Assembly: GCA_938004375.1 (NCBI GenBank)
Contig: CALKWH010000002.1
Coordinates: forward strand, 1 to 9,074
Length of the DNA: 9,074 nucleotides
Reading direction: 5' to 3'
Source: an uncultured Pseudomonadota bacterium
GTDB lineage: Bacteria > Myxococcota_A > Polyangia > HGW-17
Of the stretch, positions 8,034 through 9,074 are shown piece by piece. Every line of letters starts with the position of its first letter. The stretch's first letter is position 1. The notes under the pieces were generated by a model. The model worked only from the letters and a program-made list of their open reading frames with translations, was not told the DNA's origin and did not search any database. A program made the position numbers and the translations under genes.

Positions 8034-9020
8034 GACCGAGACCCCGCTGGCCCCGCAGCCCGCCCGAGAGGTCATCGCTTGCGAGGCCCTCGACGAGACC
8101 CTGGCCCACGTGCACGTCGCCCTGGTGCCGGACCTCTCCGGCATCGGCCGGCTGGCCGAGCTGCAGGCCCGCGTCCACCGCAACCTGCCCCCCGAGACCG
8201 CCGCGCGCATCGCCTGGGTGCACCCCGACGCGTTCTGCGTGGTGCTCGGCTATCTGGGCCGCGTGCGCGGCTCGCTGATCCCCGTGCTGCAGGACGTCTG
8301 CCGGAGCCTGCTGCCCTCGGGCCCGCGGAACCTGCAGGCCCAGCGCTTCTCCACCGGCCACGACGCGGAGGGCACGCCCCGCGTGCTGGGGGTGGGCTTC
8401 GGCGTCGACTCCTATCTGCTCGAGCTCCAGAGCCGGCTGACGGCCGAGCTCACCGGGCTGGGTCTGGACGTGCTGCCCCACGAGTTCGTCCCGCGCCTCA
8501 CCCTGGCGCGCCTGCCCGAGGGCCTGGGTCCGGTGATGACCGTGCTCGAGGGCCTGGCGTCGGGCTTCCCCATGACCCTGCGCTTCCCCGAGGCCGACCT
8601 GGCCGCCCGTGGACCCCGGGGACAGAAGGTCGCCATCGAGCGCATCGTGCTCGCCCGGCCCCGCCGGGAGGAGGCCTTCGACCGGCTGCACGGCTGCTGC
8701 ATGTCCCAGGCGAACCGCTTCGCCTTTCCGCAGATGATGGACTGCCCGCGCAAGGGGCTCCCGGGACACGAGCTGCCCTGCTTCGAGACCGGCACGGTCC
8801 CCGCCCATCCCGTGGAGGAACCCGGCACCGCCGACGGCAAGGTCGACTCCGGCCTGATCCACGAGGGCACGCAGGAGCTGGTGCGCATCGGCCGCGGACG
8901 TCCCCTGGGCCGCGCCGCCCTGCTCGGCGCCGCGCACCTCGACGAGGGTCAGGACAAGGGACCCCCTCCGGCCACCGCAGCGCCGCCCCCCGAGCGTCCC
9001 CGGCCGCAGCACCCGCAGCA
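8026..9020 (+). CDS. ThpR-like 2H-phosphoesterase-fold protein with degenerate active site and C-terminal extension (truncated by contig end)
   Basis: Residues about 28-212 align by eye with ThpR (RNA 2',3'-cyclic phosphodiesterase, LigT family). The landmarks are HVHVALVPD, WVHPDAFCVVLGYLG and EFVPRLTLARL. In active members the two catalytic motifs are HxT or HxS. Here the first reads C71-V-V73 and the second R157-L-T159, so both catalytic histidines are replaced and RNA phosphodiesterase activity is unlikely. After the fold, about 117 more residues follow: a cysteine-containing part (C224, C225, C240, C252) and a proline-rich tail. GC at third codon positions stays high to about 8995, so the extension is coding. 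The codons after 9020 (DRKSVV and the stop) are read from adapter sequence, so the true C-terminus is missing. GGAG (8018-8021) lies 4 nt before the ATG. The pncC overlap supports the ThpR-type call, since cinA-thpR pairs are common. Confidence 0.75.
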
Positions 9021-9074
9021 AGATCGGAAGAGCGTCGTGTAGGGAAAGAGTGTAGACCTCGGCGGTCGCCGTAT
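9021..9074. other. Untrimmed Illumina TruSeq adapter at the contig end (sequencing artefact)
   Basis: From 9021 the sequence begins AGATCGGAAGAGC and continues as the reverse complement of the TruSeq universal adapter to the end of the window. As I remember the published oligo, only two positions differ (C for T at 9057 and 9063). It is synthetic DNA, not genomic. It creates a false in-frame stop for the ThpR-like gene. Confidence 0.97.

Noticed and set aside
7669..9021. 450-aa minus-strand open frame opposite pncC and the thpR-like gene
   Set aside because: The opposite strand has recognisable protein families and coding-type third positions. This frame is a GC shadow whose start touches the adapter.

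Overview
The window is a GC-rich stretch of bacterial chromosome. Its mix of genes points to a deltaproteobacterial-type lineage, most likely Myxococcota or a relative. The evidence is an OmpA-family barrel with thrombospondin type 3 (TSP3) calcium repeats, very high GC at third codon positions, and a stand-alone pncC overlapping a thpR-like gene. This placement is inference. The last 54 bases (9021-9074) are not genomic: they match the Illumina TruSeq universal adapter with two substitutions. The window therefore ends at a draft contig edge carrying untrimmed adapter.

Layout. Positions 1-1035 (minus) hold the N-terminal part of an outer-membrane OmpA/TSP3 protein that runs off the left edge. 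A 287-base divergent spacer carries promoter-like sites for both sides. It is followed by a four-helix membrane protein of unknown function (1323-2042, plus). That gene converges with a small lipoprotein gene (2154-2750, minus) that contains a 54-bp palindromic tandem duplication. Next come tRNA-Val(UAC) and tRNA-Asp(GUC), co-transcribed on the minus strand behind a good sigma70-type promoter. glmU (3233-4621, minus) follows and diverges from a two-gene unit: a 191-aa unknown protein overlapping rimO by 8 bp. The right part is a run of plus-strand genes: a PP2C-type phosphatase, pncC, and a thpR-like gene that overlaps pncC by 8 bp and is cut by the adapter.

Functional themes. glmU makes UDP-GlcNAc for the cell envelope. 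rimO modifies ribosomal protein S12. pncC salvages nicotinamide mononucleotide. The phosphatase belongs to Ser/Thr protein signalling. These are mostly housekeeping genes, and I see no mobile element, CRISPR array, phage module or defence island. The unusual points are the thpR-like protein, which has lost the catalytic histidines of both HxT motifs and has a long C-terminal extension, the uncharacterised partner of rimO, the palindromic duplication inside the lipoprotein, and the adapter artefact that creates a false C-terminus and stop codon.
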